From DATCJA01 sp963814955 (lineage in GTDB: Bacteria; Acidobacteriota; Vicinamibacteria; Vicinamibacterales; UBA2999), in NCBI GenBank assembly GCA_963814955.1, contig CAWFEX010000015.1:682001-746000 (forward strand): a stretch of DNA of 64,000 bases, in the 5' to 3' direction. Positions 34,652 through 43,559 of this stretch are shown here, one piece after another. How positions within the stretch are numbered: the first letter of the stretch is position 1; each line of letters begins with the position of its first letter. The translations under genes were made by a program, and so were the position numbers. The notes beneath the pieces are model-generated. The model did not search any database. It was not told the origin of the DNA and saw only the letters and a program-made list of their open reading frames with translations.

Positions 34652-35437
34652 TTATCGTGCTGCAGGTTGAGCGAGCCCGTTCTTCACTTTCACCGCCGTC
34701 GCGTCGGGTGATGCCAGGAATTTGAGCAGCGCCGCCGCCGCGTCAGGCTGCCGGGCGGCGGTGGTGATCGCGCCGGCAAACGTGAACCCGGGCTGGAGCT
34801 CCGAAGGAAGCGCCCCGACGAACGTCACGCCGGGAACGTGTATCAGCTCGCTGACCTGCTGAAAGCCGATCTCCACCTCGCCGCGCGCGACGACGGCGGC
34901 AACCGGTTCACCGGATGGCGGCCCGCGAACCTTTCGACTCTTGCGTGCGATTTGATCGGCGATGCCGAGCTTGTTGAACAAAACGGTGGAGAGATAGGTC
35001 CCGCTGCCGCTATCCGAATAGCCGATGGACTCGGCCGCGAGCAACGTTCGCTTGAACGCATCGACGCTGCCGATATCGGGCTTCGCTGCCCCGGCACGTA
35101 CGACCATCCCGACTTGCGACAGCGCGAGCACGACCTTGCTTCCGGGCCGCACGACGCCCTTCGTCGCGAGCTCGTCGGCCGCGGCACCGTCGAGGATCAC
35201 GACATCCGCGGTTTCGCCTCGTGCGAGGCGTGTCGGGATCGCCTCGGGAGAGTCACCCATCGACGGCCCGCGCGTCGTGATGAGACGATGGCCGGTGGCG
35301 CGCTCGAACGCCGGCCCCAGCTCGGCATACACGCTGTAGAAACCTGCCGAGATCATCACGCGCACGTCCTCGGCGAAAGCCAGACCCGGGACGAACAGGG
35401 CAGCCAGGAGAAGACGAGCGGACAAGCGGGCGTTCAT
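34652..35437 (-). CDS. ModA-like periplasmic substrate-binding protein
   Basis: 261 residues with signal peptide MNARLSARLLLAALFVPGLA, FAED and a GGAGG ribosome site. Body resembles molybdate/extracellular binding proteins: VRVMISAGFYSVYAELGPAF, ADVVILDGAAADELATKGVV, ESIGYSDSGSGTYLSTVLF and EIGFQQVSELIHVPGVTFVG. No ABC permease or ATPase gene is adjacent, so it is an orphan binding protein here, and the ligand is unverified. Confidence 0.87.
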   Translation of the reverse strand: MNARLSARLLLAALFVPGLAFAEDVRVMISAGFYSVYAELGPAFERATGHRLITTRGPSMGDSPEAIPTRLARGETADVVILDGAAADELATKGVVRPGSKVVLALSQVGMVVRAGAAKPDIGSVDAFKRTLLAAESIGYSDSGSGTYLSTVLFNKLGIADQIARKSRKVRGPPSGEPVAAVVARGEVEIGFQQVSELIHVPGVTFVGALPSELQPGFTFAGAITTAARQPDAAAALLKFLASPDATAVKVKNGLAQPAAR

Positions 35438-35656
35438 GAGACCTCCACCTGAGTCTCCGCAGTGTACCGCAGGCCGAGCCGAAGCTTCGCTGCGACAGCT
35501 TCTATCAGAGCCCGACGCCGCCCAATGCCAAAGTGACGCTCCAAATGGATTCCCAAGTCGAGCGTGTTGCCACTACACTGAGGGCGTTCCACGGACCAAT
35601 TGCCCTACGCCACGGACACGGCAGAAGCGGACATTTTACAAATCCAAGGAGACCCT

Positions 35657-36713
35657 ATGGGTACCAGTACCGACAAGCCGGATCCTGATGGGTTTTCTCG
35701 CGCTGCTGGTAATCGCCTCCGAAGCCCTTGGCCAGGCGGCGGCGCCGGCGGCGCCGCGTCGAACTATTGAGCAGATCAGCGGTGGCGTCTACACGGCCAC
35801 GAACAACAACCACCGCACGGTGTTCCTGGTCACGCCGGAAGGCATTGTTCTGGCGGACCCGATCAACGCTGAATTCTCGAAGTGGCTCAAGTCGGAGCTG
35901 GCCGTACGTTTCAAGGTTCCGGTCAGATACGTCGTCTACAGCCACCACCATTGGGACCATGCTTCCGGCGGGGACGTCTTCGCTGACACGGCCAAGTTCG
36001 TCGGCCATGCAAACATGCGCTCGCATCTGGCGATGCCGCCCGCGTCCACCACGCTCTCGCAGGTCGTCGGGCAGTATCGACCCGTGGCGGAGCTCGACAA
36101 GAATCGCAATGGAGCCGTCGACAAAGCCGAAGCGGCGAGCATCGGGAACGAGTTCGAGGCATTCGACGCCAACCGGGACGGCCTGCTCAGTGGCGCCGAG
36201 GTGGTGCGCGGGCCTGTGAGCTTCGTGCGTCCTCCTGACACGACCTACACGGACAAGACGCAGATCAAGTTAGGCGGTAAACGGGTGGACATCAGCTGGG
36301 TCGGCGAGATGAATCACTCCAGGGACTCGAGCTTCATTGCTTTTCCCGACGACAGCGTGCTGTTCCTGGTCGACTTCGTGTCGTTCCGGCGGCTTCCCAA
36401 TCGCGAGATGGACTACGAGGACGGGCAGTTCAAGGAGTGGATGACCGCCATCAGCAAAGCGGAGAAGCTGGCCGCCGGCTTCAAGTTCGTGGCCACGGGC
36501 CATGGACCAGTGGGTACCGTGAAAGACATCACCGCGTGGCGGGTGTACTTCGAAAAACTCCAAAAAGAGGTTGCCGCCGGAATCGCTGCGGGCCAGACGC
36601 TGGAACAGATGCAGCGCAACATCAAGATGGCGGAGTACAGTCAGTGGGACGGCTTCGACTGGGTGCCCCTCAACGTGCTCGGCATGTACCACTTCCTTAC
36701 TGATAAACGGTAA
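35657..36713 (+). CDS. Metallo-beta-lactamase-fold hydrolase with inserted EF-hand pair (5' frameshift)
   Basis: About 350 residues, exported. MBL ligands are present: YSHHHWDHASGG (HxHxDH), His in VGHANMRSHL or EMNHSRDSS, Asp in LFLVDFVSF and His in VATGHGPVG. Between the second and third blocks lies an EF-hand pair, DKNRNGAVDKAE and DANRDGLLSGAE, each with the acidic and Gly ligands of a calcium loop. The ATG at 35657 follows AAGGA and reads MGTSTDK, then changes frame into LMGFLALLVIASEALGQ; dropping one C near 35678 gives MGTSTDKRILMGF. In-frame ATG 35688 is the fallback. Substrate unknown; calcium binding inferred. Confidence 0.87.
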
Positions 36714-36720
36714 ACCGACA

Positions 36721-36742
36721 CGCGCAGGCTTAAGCCTGCGCG
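36721..36742. terminator. Perfect palindrome between convergent genes
   Basis: Eleven-base arms CGCGCAGGCTT and AAGCCTGCGCG with no spacer, exactly between the MBL stop and the stop of the small membrane protein. Confidence 0.6.
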
Positions 36743-37042
36743 CTACCGAAACAACGCGAGGATACAAGCGCCCGTCGCAAGCACGCCAGCAGCGATTGCA
36801 ACCCAGGTAGCGATGCGCGCACGACGGACCGCGACTTCCTGAGCAACAGCCAGCGCCTGGATCTGTTGCGCGATGTCCTGGAGCAACTGAGCGGACTCGC
36901 TCGATCTTTGCTCAAGACTGGTCAGTCGCGCTTCGGTGCCCTGCGTCTTGACGTCTGCGCTCTTTCGCGCGCGAACAAGGAGCGCGTCCGCTGCCGCGAG
37001 CATTGCTGGTGCGTGCTTCAGAATTACAGCCCATGGAATCAC
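36743..37042 (-). CDS. Small membrane protein with coiled coil, end of pentose-phosphate operon
   Basis: 99 residues: amphipathic coiled-coil-prone middle (SLEQRSSESAQLLQDIAQQI) and a C-terminal transmembrane helix (IATWVAIAAGVLATGACILA). Overlaps the 3' end of zwf by four bases (ATGA), so it is translated with it. The N-terminus (MIPWAVILKHAPAMLAAADA) is also hydrophobic. Function unknown; its link to zwf is only positional. Confidence 0.68.
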   Translation of the reverse strand: MIPWAVILKHAPAMLAAADALLVRARKSADVKTQGTEARLTSLEQRSSESAQLLQDIAQQIQALAVAQEVAVRRARIATWVAIAAGVLATGACILALFR

Positions 37043-38590
37043 GTTGCCTCCGGCTTCTTGAGATCCCGCCAGCGTCGGCCGTCCCGCTCGATCAACCGAT
37101 CGGCTGCGGCCGGGCCTGAAGACCCGGCCGCATAGTTCGGGAAGTCAGCCGGTGGGTGCGACGCCCAATGTTCGACGATCGGATCGACGATTTGCCACGC
37201 CCGGTCAATCCAATCTGCTCGAGCGAACAGCGTTTGATCTCCCTGCATGGCGTCGAGCAGCAGCCAGGCGTAGGCGCGCGGCGGCTCCTCCACGCCGAAG
37301 GCTTCCGCATATCGGAAGTTCATCCTCACGGTGCGGACCGCAAGCTCGGGCCCCGGCTGCTTCGCGGCCAGCGTCTGGATAATGCCCTCGTCCGGCTGGA
37401 CTTCAAACACCAGCACGCTTTCGTGAGCGGGACTTCGAGCTTCCGCCGGAAACATCAGATGCGGAGTGGGCTTGAAGTGAATCGCCACCTCAGTCAGCGC
37501 GCGCGCCAGGCGCTTTCCGGTGCGGAGATAAATCGGCACATTCGACCAGCGCCAGTTGCTCGAGTGTCAGCTTCAACGCCGCGAAGGTTTCCGTCGACGA
37601 CGCGTCGGATACACCCGGTTCTTCGCGGTAGCCGCGCACGCGTTGCCCGGCGACGGGTCCCTCCCCGTATTGTCCACGCACGGCTCTCGCGTCGACGTCG
37701 GCCCCGCCGACAGTGACCGCCTCGAGGACCTTTCCGGTCTCATCACGCAGGGATGCGGCGTCGTAGCTCAGCGGTGGCTCCATCGCAACCATGCAGAGCA
37801 ACTGCAGCAGGTGATTCTGGACCATGTCTCTGACGACGCCGGTCTGCTCATAAAAGGCCGCGCGCGTCCCGATCCCGATCTCTTCGGCGGCAGTGATCTG
37901 GATGTGATCGATGTAGTTGCGATTCCATACCGGCTCGAAGCTCGGGTTGGCAAACCGGAACACGAGCATGTTTTGCACGGTCTCCTTCCCGAGGAAATGA
38001 TCGACGCGGTAGATCTGCTCCTCCCCGAAGACGTCGCGCAGCTGCTGATCAAGAGCACGTGCGCTCGCACGATCCTTGCCGAATGGTTTCTCCACCACGA
38101 GCCGGCGCCAGCCGTGCGGGTTCTGCGCCAGTCCCGCCGCGCCGAGTCGCTGCACGATGACGCCGAACAGGGCGGCCGGAACGGCCATGTGAAACAGGAC
38201 GTTGCCAGGAATCGCGAGGGTCGATTGAACACGCGCGATCTCCGCGGCCAGCGCGGCATATGCTTCGTGCGGAGCTGACGTCGCATCGCCGGCTACAAAG
38301 CTCAGACGCTGCGCAAACAGGTCCCAGTCCGTAAGCGATCCGCAGCTCTCCTGAACGGCGCCGCGCATTGTCTCGCGAAAGGCCGCCGTGTCCCAGCGGC
38401 TTTGCGAGAATCCGATGACCGCGAACCGCTCCGGCAGCAGACGCTTGCAGTGCAATTCGAACAGGGAGGGCACGAGCTCGCGGCGCGTGAGATCGCCGCC
38501 AGCGCCGAAGATGACCATGATGCACGGGTCGGGTGGTGTCCCCGGCTGGATGCCCAGCTGTGATACGTCGAACGGAAGCCGGTCGGTCAT
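37039..38590 (-). CDS. zwf: Glucose-6-phosphate dehydrogenase (frameshifted)
   Basis: First enzyme of the oxidative pentose-phosphate pathway, making 6-phosphogluconolactone and NAD(P)H; about 515 residues after frame repair. Seen: CIMVIFGAGGDLTRRELVPS (Rossmann), VVEKPFGKD, active site YRVDHFLGKETVQNMLVFRF, RAAFYEQTGVVRDMVQNHLL. The frame breaks near 37558 after FAALKLTLE: dropping one base yields NWRWSNVPIYLRTGKRLARA, the standard continuation, in the next frame. Because the gene is otherwise perfect, a sequencing insertion is likelier than decay. Lies 19 bases after gnd. Confidence 0.92.
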
Positions 38591-38609
38591 GTGCGATGGA
38601 CCGCGAGTG

Positions 38610-39509
38610 TTACGCGCCGCGGACCGCGTGTCCACCGAATTGCTTGCGCAGGGCGGCAATAACCTGGTGAGCGAATCGCTTCGGCGTGCGCGAATCGAAG
38701 CGTTCGTATAACGCGATGCTGAAGGCGGGTACCGGAATACCCTGCGCCACGGCGTACTCGATCGCCCAGCGCCCGGTTCCCGAGTCGTCTACGTAGTCGC
38801 CGATGCGATCGAGCGAGTTGCCCTCTTCCTTCAGCGCCCGTGCGAGCAGCTCGAGCAGCCAAGAGCGCACCACGGCACCTTGCTGCCACAACGCCGCCAC
38901 CTGCCTGAGATCCAGATCGAATTCGGAGCGCTGCAGGCATTCGAAGCCTTCGCCGACGGCCTGGAGCATCGCGTATTCGATCGCGTTGTGCACCATCTTG
39001 ACGAAATGGCCGGCTCCACTCGGCCCGACGTGCGCGTACCCACCGCTCGGCGCGAGCGCCTCGAAGATCGGCTGCATCCGGGCAACGGCTTCACCCGGCC
39101 CGCCGATCATCAGATTGAAGCCCTGCTCGGCGCCCCAGACGCCACCGCTCACTCCGATGTCGAGAAAATGCACGCCGCGATCGCGGCACGAGGCGGCGTG
39201 GGCCTGTGAGTCGGTGTACCGGGAATTGCCGCCGTCAACGACGATGTCCCCCGGTTTCAGCCGCGAGAGCAGAGCCTGGACCGTCAGCGTTGTCGGTTCG
39301 CCATGCGGGACCATGACCCACACGGCGCGGGGCGCCGCAAGCTGGGCGACAAGGTCATCGAGCGATTCGGCGCCGCGCGCGCCGGCGCTCGCCAGTTGCT
39401 CGACGCGGTCTCGCGAGGTGTCGTAGGCAACGATCGAATGGCCGCGGTCGAGAAGTCGTTCAACCAGGCCGGTGCCCATGCGTCCGAGCCCAACTACTCC
39501 GAGCTGCAT
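38610..39509 (-). CDS. gnd: 6-phosphogluconate dehydrogenase, decarboxylating (short form)
   Basis: 299 residues from ATG 39509 behind AGGAGGAACG. Oxidatively decarboxylates 6-phosphogluconate to ribulose-5-phosphate. Seen: MQLGVVGLGRMGTGLVERLL (Rossmann), GDIVVDGGNSRYTDSQ, LDIGVSGGVWGAEQGFNLMI, catalytic HVGPSGAGHFVKMVHNAIEY with Lys and Asn. Length marks it as the roughly 300-residue GndA/YqeC-type enzyme, often NAD-preferring. Central gene of the gntK-pgl / gnd / zwf operon. Confidence 0.95.
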   Translation of the reverse strand: MQLGVVGLGRMGTGLVERLLDRGHSIVAYDTSRDRVEQLASAGARGAESLDDLVAQLAAPRAVWVMVPHGEPTTLTVQALLSRLKPGDIVVDGGNSRYTDSQAHAASCRDRGVHFLDIGVSGGVWGAEQGFNLMIGGPGEAVARMQPIFEALAPSGGYAHVGPSGAGHFVKMVHNAIEYAMLQAVGEGFECLQRSEFDLDLRQVAALWQQGAVVRSWLLELLARALKEEGNSLDRIGDYVDDSGTGRWAIEYAVAQGIPVPAFSIALYERFDSRTPKRFAHQVIAALRKQFGGHAVRGA

Positions 39510-39539
39510 CGTTCCTCCTCGCTGGATCATGTGCGACGT

Positions 39540-39602
39540 TAGCCCGTTATGCGGCCCCGAACGCGAATTTCGTACTCGTTGCCCAGACCGCATAACGGGC
39601 TA
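39540..39602. repeat. TAGCCCGTTATGCGG inverted repeat
   Basis: Fifteen-base perfect arms (TAGCCCGTTATGCGG at 39540-39554 and its complement at 39588-39602) around a 33-base loop, joined directly to the GGCGCGC repeat copy at 39603. A composite hairpin element between gntK-pgl and gnd. Confidence 0.75.
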
Positions 39603-39687
39603 GGCGCGCGGAGCGCGCCAAGTAGATACTGCCAACTAGCCAAGGGCATCACCGGAATATCAAGGGCACGCCCTTGGCTAGTTTTAC
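39603..39687. repeat. GGCGCGC...GCCAAGGGC...GTTTTAC repeat, long copy
   Basis: GGCGCGCGGAGCGCGCCAAG, TAGATACTGCCAAC, then TAGCCAAGGGC and GCCCTTGGCTA arms, and terminal GTTTTAC. It matches the reversed copy at 33417-33510 and the short copy at 29049-29097. The TAA in its terminal motif is the stop codon of the gluconokinase-lactonase fusion. Confidence 0.85.
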
Positions 39688-40889
39688 TCTTCACGCGGTG
39701 CGGCGTCCCTGTCCAGCCACCAGACGACCGGCCCCTGCGTCGCGCCGACGCCAGCCGCCGGGTATGCGGTGGGGTCGGCGCTTCCGGAAAGCACATGGCG
39801 GAGCGCATCGGTCTTGTCTGAACCCGCCACGAGGAAGTGAGCGTGCGCGGATCGAGCCAGGGCCGGCAACGTCAGCGTGAGGCGCAGCGGCGGCTCGGCG
39901 GGCACGGTCACCGCAACGACCCAGCGTTGCTGTTCCTGCAGCGCCGGCGCACCCGGAAACAGCGACGCTGTATGTCCTTCCAGGCCCATTCCAAGGAGCA
40001 CAAGATCAAGCCGCGGGTCTTCGCCCGCCCAGTAACGCTCCAGCGTTGCCTCGTAATCGCGTGCGGCAGCATCGGGATTGGCGAAGTGAGTCGGCATCGG
40101 ATGAACGTTGGAGGCGGGACACGGCACCTGATCCAGCAGCGTGTACTTCGCCATGCGGTAGTTACTCTGCGGGCTTTCGTGGGGTACGTAGCGTTCGTCG
40201 GACCAGAACACGTGGACGTGCGGCCACGCAACCGCATCCCGGAAGGTCGAGGCCAGCACCTGGTGGAACCTCACCGGCGTGGCGCCGCCCGATAGGACTA
40301 GAGAGCACCGGCCGGTCCGCTGGATCGCGTCGCTGATGATGCCGACCGCGCTCTCGGCCGCACGGCGGCTCAACGCCTCGAGGTCGTCAACGACTCGGAC
40401 ATCAGGCTTTTGGCGCAGCTCGGACAGAATGCGGCTCACGATCGCGTCGGGCGGCATCGACACATCGGCGACGATTGCCTCGGACGGTTCTTCCAGCTCG
40501 CGGAATTGACTCGCCAGCAGATCGGAGCTCATGAAATGGTTCGTCCTCCGGTCCAGCCGCGAACGAATCAGGTGTGCATCGCCTTTCAGATACACCCAGG
40601 TGATCCGCATCCCGTGGCCAAGCACCTGGCGGTACATCTTCTTCAGTGCGGAGCAAGCGACCACCAGGCTGTCTCCACGACGGAACGCGTCGAGGAGACG
40701 CGCATGAATCGCCGCGAGCCAGGGCGCTCGATCGGCGTCGGTCAGCGGCCTCCCCTCCTCCATCGCCTCGATGTTCGAATCCGGATGCAGCGAGTCGGCA
40801 TCGAGAAACGTGCAGTGCAGCGCATCTGCCAGCATCGTGCCGATTGTGGTCTTTCCCGATCCTGCGACGCCCATTACAACGACAATCAT
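39684..40889 (-). CDS. Fused gluconokinase / 6-phosphogluconolactonase
   Basis: 401-residue two-domain enzyme. Residues 1-160 are a GntK-type gluconokinase: P-loop VMGVAGSGKTTIGTMLADAL, FLDADSLHPDSNIEAMEEGR, VVACSALKKMYRQVL, KGDAHLIRSRLDRRTNHFM. Residues about 162-401 are a Pgl/SugarP-isomerase-fold 6-phosphogluconolactonase: SLVLSGGATPVRFHQVLAST, VHVFWSDERYVPHESPQSNY, LVLLGMGLEGHTASLFPGAP. Both domains look catalytically complete. They act on the two routes into 6-phosphogluconate, which gnd downstream consumes, so the fusion makes metabolic sense. The stop codon falls in the adjacent dispersed repeat. Confidence 0.93.
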   Translation of the reverse strand: MIVVVMGVAGSGKTTIGTMLADALHCTFLDADSLHPDSNIEAMEEGRPLTDADRAPWLAAIHARLLDAFRRGDSLVVACSALKKMYRQVLGHGMRITWVYLKGDAHLIRSRLDRRTNHFMSSDLLASQFRELEEPSEAIVADVSMPPDAIVSRILSELRQKPDVRVVDDLEALSRRAAESAVGIISDAIQRTGRCSLVLSGGATPVRFHQVLASTFRDAVAWPHVHVFWSDERYVPHESPQSNYRMAKYTLLDQVPCPASNVHPMPTHFANPDAAARDYEATLERYWAGEDPRLDLVLLGMGLEGHTASLFPGAPALQEQQRWVVAVTVPAEPPLRLTLTLPALARSAHAHFLVAGSDKTDALRHVLSGSADPTAYPAAGVGATQGPVVWWLDRDAAPREE

Positions 40890-41029
40890 CAGGGTTCCTG
40901 TGATCGGTGGACACGCCCTCCGCTGCGCACGTCCTCAGGTATGGTGATGTGAACGGCTGTTGGGCTGGCTGGCGGGGCCCTGGACTCGATGATTATCCTA
41001 CGTCCGTACGGACATGAAAGGAGCTTCCC

Positions 41030-41446
41030 ATGAGTTCGATCAAAGAGACGGCTCGGAAATTCTTTGACGCGTGCGAAACCGGCCAGGGGTGGCTGGGATG
41101 CCAGCAGCATTGCCACTCTGGTGCGACGTTTTCGGCACAAGCCGACGCTCTTGGAGATGTCCGCACCTTGCAGGCGTACACCGATTGGATGAAAGGGCTG
41201 TTCGGACCCGTTCCCGATGGCCGATATGAACTCCGGAGTTTCGCGGTAGACGACGAACGCAACAACGTCACCGCGTACGGCGTGTTCCGCGGCACCCATA
41301 CGGGTGAGGGTGGACCAGTGCCACCCACCAGAAAGCGAGTCGAAGCCGACTACGTCTATGTGATGCAGTTCGACGGAGACAAGATTCGCCACATGACCAA
41401 AATCTGGAACGACAGCGTCAGCCTCAAGCAGCTTGGGTGGATGTGA
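41030..41446 (+). CDS. SnoaL-like / NTF2-fold protein
   Basis: 138-residue cone-shaped NTF2-fold protein (MSSIKETARKFFDACETGQG; CHSGATFSAQADALGDVRTL; DYVYVMQFDGDKIRHMTKIW). An AAAGGAGC ribosome site precedes the ATG. SnoaL-like proteins include cyclases, isomerases and binding proteins; function not inferable. A truncated relative of its C-terminus occurs at 51022-51108. Confidence 0.87.
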   Translation: MSSIKETARKFFDACETGQGWLGCQQHCHSGATFSAQADALGDVRTLQAYTDWMKGLFGPVPDGRYELRSFAVDDERNNVTAYGVFRGTHTGEGGPVPPTRKRVEADYVYVMQFDGDKIRHMTKIWNDSVSLKQLGWM

Positions 41447-41503
41447 TTCGGGAAGTGCTGCCAAGGGTGTTCCAAGGGGCAGCACGTCAGCACTGAAAAA
41501 GCC

Positions 41504-43063
41504 ATGTACGTCGACAGCCGAAGACTCGATACGAAGAGGGCGATCGATACCGACGTGTGCGTGATCGGCGCCGGCGCCGCCGGCATCACGCTCGCGCTCG
41601 AGCTCGCGGGACAGCGGTTCCGTGTGTGCTTACTCGAGAGCGGCGGCCTCACCGGCGATCGGGCGACCGAGGAACTGAACGGTGCCATCAATGTCGGGCG
41701 GCCGTACGCCGTGGCGGCGACGAGGCTGCGTTACTTCGGCGGCGCGACGAACCATTGGGGCGGTCATTGTGCGCCGATCCGGGCGCTGAATTTCGAGAGC
41801 CGCCCGTGGATTGGTGACGCCGCCTGGCCCTTCACGCGCGCTGATCTCGATCCGTTCTACGCGCGTGCACATCGCGTGCTGCAGCTGGGGGACTACGATT
41901 ACGGGCTCGACACCGTCACGCGGACGATGAAGCTCTCGCTCTTTCCCTTCGACGCCACTCGCGTCGAGAGCGTCGTCTCCCGCTACAATCCGCTTCGGCT
42001 CGGTGAGCAATATCGACGCGCGGTCGACGAGGCTGGAAACCTCGTCACCTACCTCTATGCGAACGTCACGTCGATTAACCGGCATCCCACGTCCAACTAC
42101 GTGACCGACGTCTCGGTTGCAACGCTCAGCGGCCGTTCGTTCAGCGTCCGGGCCAGGTATTTCGTTCTCGCGGCCGGCGGCATCGAGAACGCGCGCCTGC
42201 TGCTCCTGTCGAACCGCCACGAGGCCGCCGGCCTCGGGAACGGCAACGATCTGGTCGGCCGCCATTTCATGGAGCACATCTGGTACGTGAGCGGCCTCAT
42301 TCTGGCCGCGAACCCGGACGTGAAATTGCCCGCGTACGTCCAAATCAATCCCGTCCAGCAGCAGCTCGGCGTCCGGTGCCACATCGCTCTGCCCGAAGCG
42401 GTCATCCGTCAGCAGCAGATTCCGGATTTCCGTGCCGAGATACTCGCGCGGCAGAGCGACGCCTTCTACGACTCGGTCCAATCCGCCCGCGCGATCCGCG
42501 ACGAGCTCCAGAAATTCGACTTCTCCGATCGCCTCCTCACTCATTTGGCCAACATCATCAGAAACCCCGGGCCTGTGTTGGGCCGCGCGTTGGCCGATGG
42601 CCCGCCGATGCTCTATGCGCTTGCCAACTATGTGGAACAAGTGCCAAACCGCGTCAGCCGCATCGCCTTGTCGACCGAGCGCGACGCGCTCGGTCTAAAC
42701 CGTGCGACGGTCGACTGGCGCCTGTCGCCGCGCGACCGCCTGGGGATCGTCAAGGCCCACCAGCTGATCGCCGCCGAAGTCGGCCGGTCCGGGTTCGGCC
42801 GGATGCGGATCCAGATCCCGGAACACGAGGACCTGCTGCTCGATCGCGCTACGGGCGGCGCTCACCATATGGGCACGACGCGCATGCATCAGAATCCGCG
42901 GCTGGGCGTCGTCGATGCCAATTGTCAGATGCATGGCCTGCCCAATCTGTTCGTCGCGGGATCGTCGGTGTTTCCGAGTTGCGGCTACGCGAATCCGACA
43001 CTCACAATCGTGGCACTCGCGATACGCATCGCGGATCGGTTGAAGCAGATGATGAAAGCCTGA
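41504..43063 (+). CDS. GMC-family oxidoreductase
   Basis: 519-residue FAD-dependent glucose-methanol-choline-type dehydrogenase. Seen: TDVCVIGAGAAGITLALELA, YFGGATNHWGGHCAPIRALN, YFVLAAGGIENARLLLLS, AHHMGTTRMHQNPRLGVVDA and LFVAGSSVFPSCGYANPTLT. Likely oxidises a sugar or alcohol. The next gene encodes a small Tat-exported protein like the small subunits of such dehydrogenases, suggesting an envelope complex, although this subunit has no signal of its own and would travel by Tat hitchhiking (inference). Confidence 0.93.
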   Translation: MYVDSRRLDTKRAIDTDVCVIGAGAAGITLALELAGQRFRVCLLESGGLTGDRATEELNGAINVGRPYAVAATRLRYFGGATNHWGGHCAPIRALNFESRPWIGDAAWPFTRADLDPFYARAHRVLQLGDYDYGLDTVTRTMKLSLFPFDATRVESVVSRYNPLRLGEQYRRAVDEAGNLVTYLYANVTSINRHPTSNYVTDVSVATLSGRSFSVRARYFVLAAGGIENARLLLLSNRHEAAGLGNGNDLVGRHFMEHIWYVSGLILAANPDVKLPAYVQINPVQQQLGVRCHIALPEAVIRQQQIPDFRAEILARQSDAFYDSVQSARAIRDELQKFDFSDRLLTHLANIIRNPGPVLGRALADGPPMLYALANYVEQVPNRVSRIALSTERDALGLNRATVDWRLSPRDRLGIVKAHQLIAAEVGRSGFGRMRIQIPEHEDLLLDRATGGAHHMGTTRMHQNPRLGVVDANCQMHGLPNLFVAGSSVFPSCGYANPTLTIVALAIRIADRLKQMMKA

Positions 43064-43071
43064 GAGACGAC

Positions 43072-43482
43072 ATGACCATCCCAATCAGCCGGCGGACATT
43101 TCTCGAGTTGCTGCCATCCATTCTCGCGATCGCTCCGACGCTGCCGGAGTTCGGTATACGCGTTCCAGTTGACACAGCTATCGCCGGCGATCGTTTCCGC
43201 CTGAGGGACGTGTTCGGGCATCAGCGGCAGTCGGCCCTCGTCATCGGCCGCCACTATCTCGACCAGTGTCCTGCCGAGGCTGACTGCGACGCGCTGGTGG
43301 ACGTGCTGCTCGGGGAAGCCGGATCCGAACAGCACCGCGAGCCACCTGAAGCCGGCGATCTTCTGGCGTTCTTCCGCGAGCGCTTCGCGGAGGACTTCGG
43401 CCGGGGCAATACGGTGATGATCGGGGGGTGGGTGCTGTCGAGAACGGAAGCACGCCTCTGCGCGCTTGCGGTCCTGTCCTGA
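43072..43482 (+). CDS. Small Tat-signal protein, putative GMC dehydrogenase partner
   Basis: 136 residues starting at ATG 43072, nine bases after the GMC gene. A twin-arginine N-terminus (ISRRTFLELLPSILAIAP) indicates Tat export of a folded partner. Cys pair in LDQCPAEADCDALVDVLLGE and the end GGWVLSRTEARLCALAVLS. Resembles the small subunit (gluconate 2-dehydrogenase subunit 3-like) that accompanies GMC dehydrogenases, by context and layout rather than strong motif. Confidence 0.75.
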   Translation: MTIPISRRTFLELLPSILAIAPTLPEFGIRVPVDTAIAGDRFRLRDVFGHQRQSALVIGRHYLDQCPAEADCDALVDVLLGEAGSEQHREPPEAGDLLAFFRERFAEDFGRGNTVMIGGWVLSRTEARLCALAVLS

Positions 43483-43559
43483 CCTCTGGGCGCCATTCTC
43501 GTCGGGTCGATCGATCGGCGTGAGAATTAGCCCGTCTGCTCGAAAGCCTTGAGAATCGC

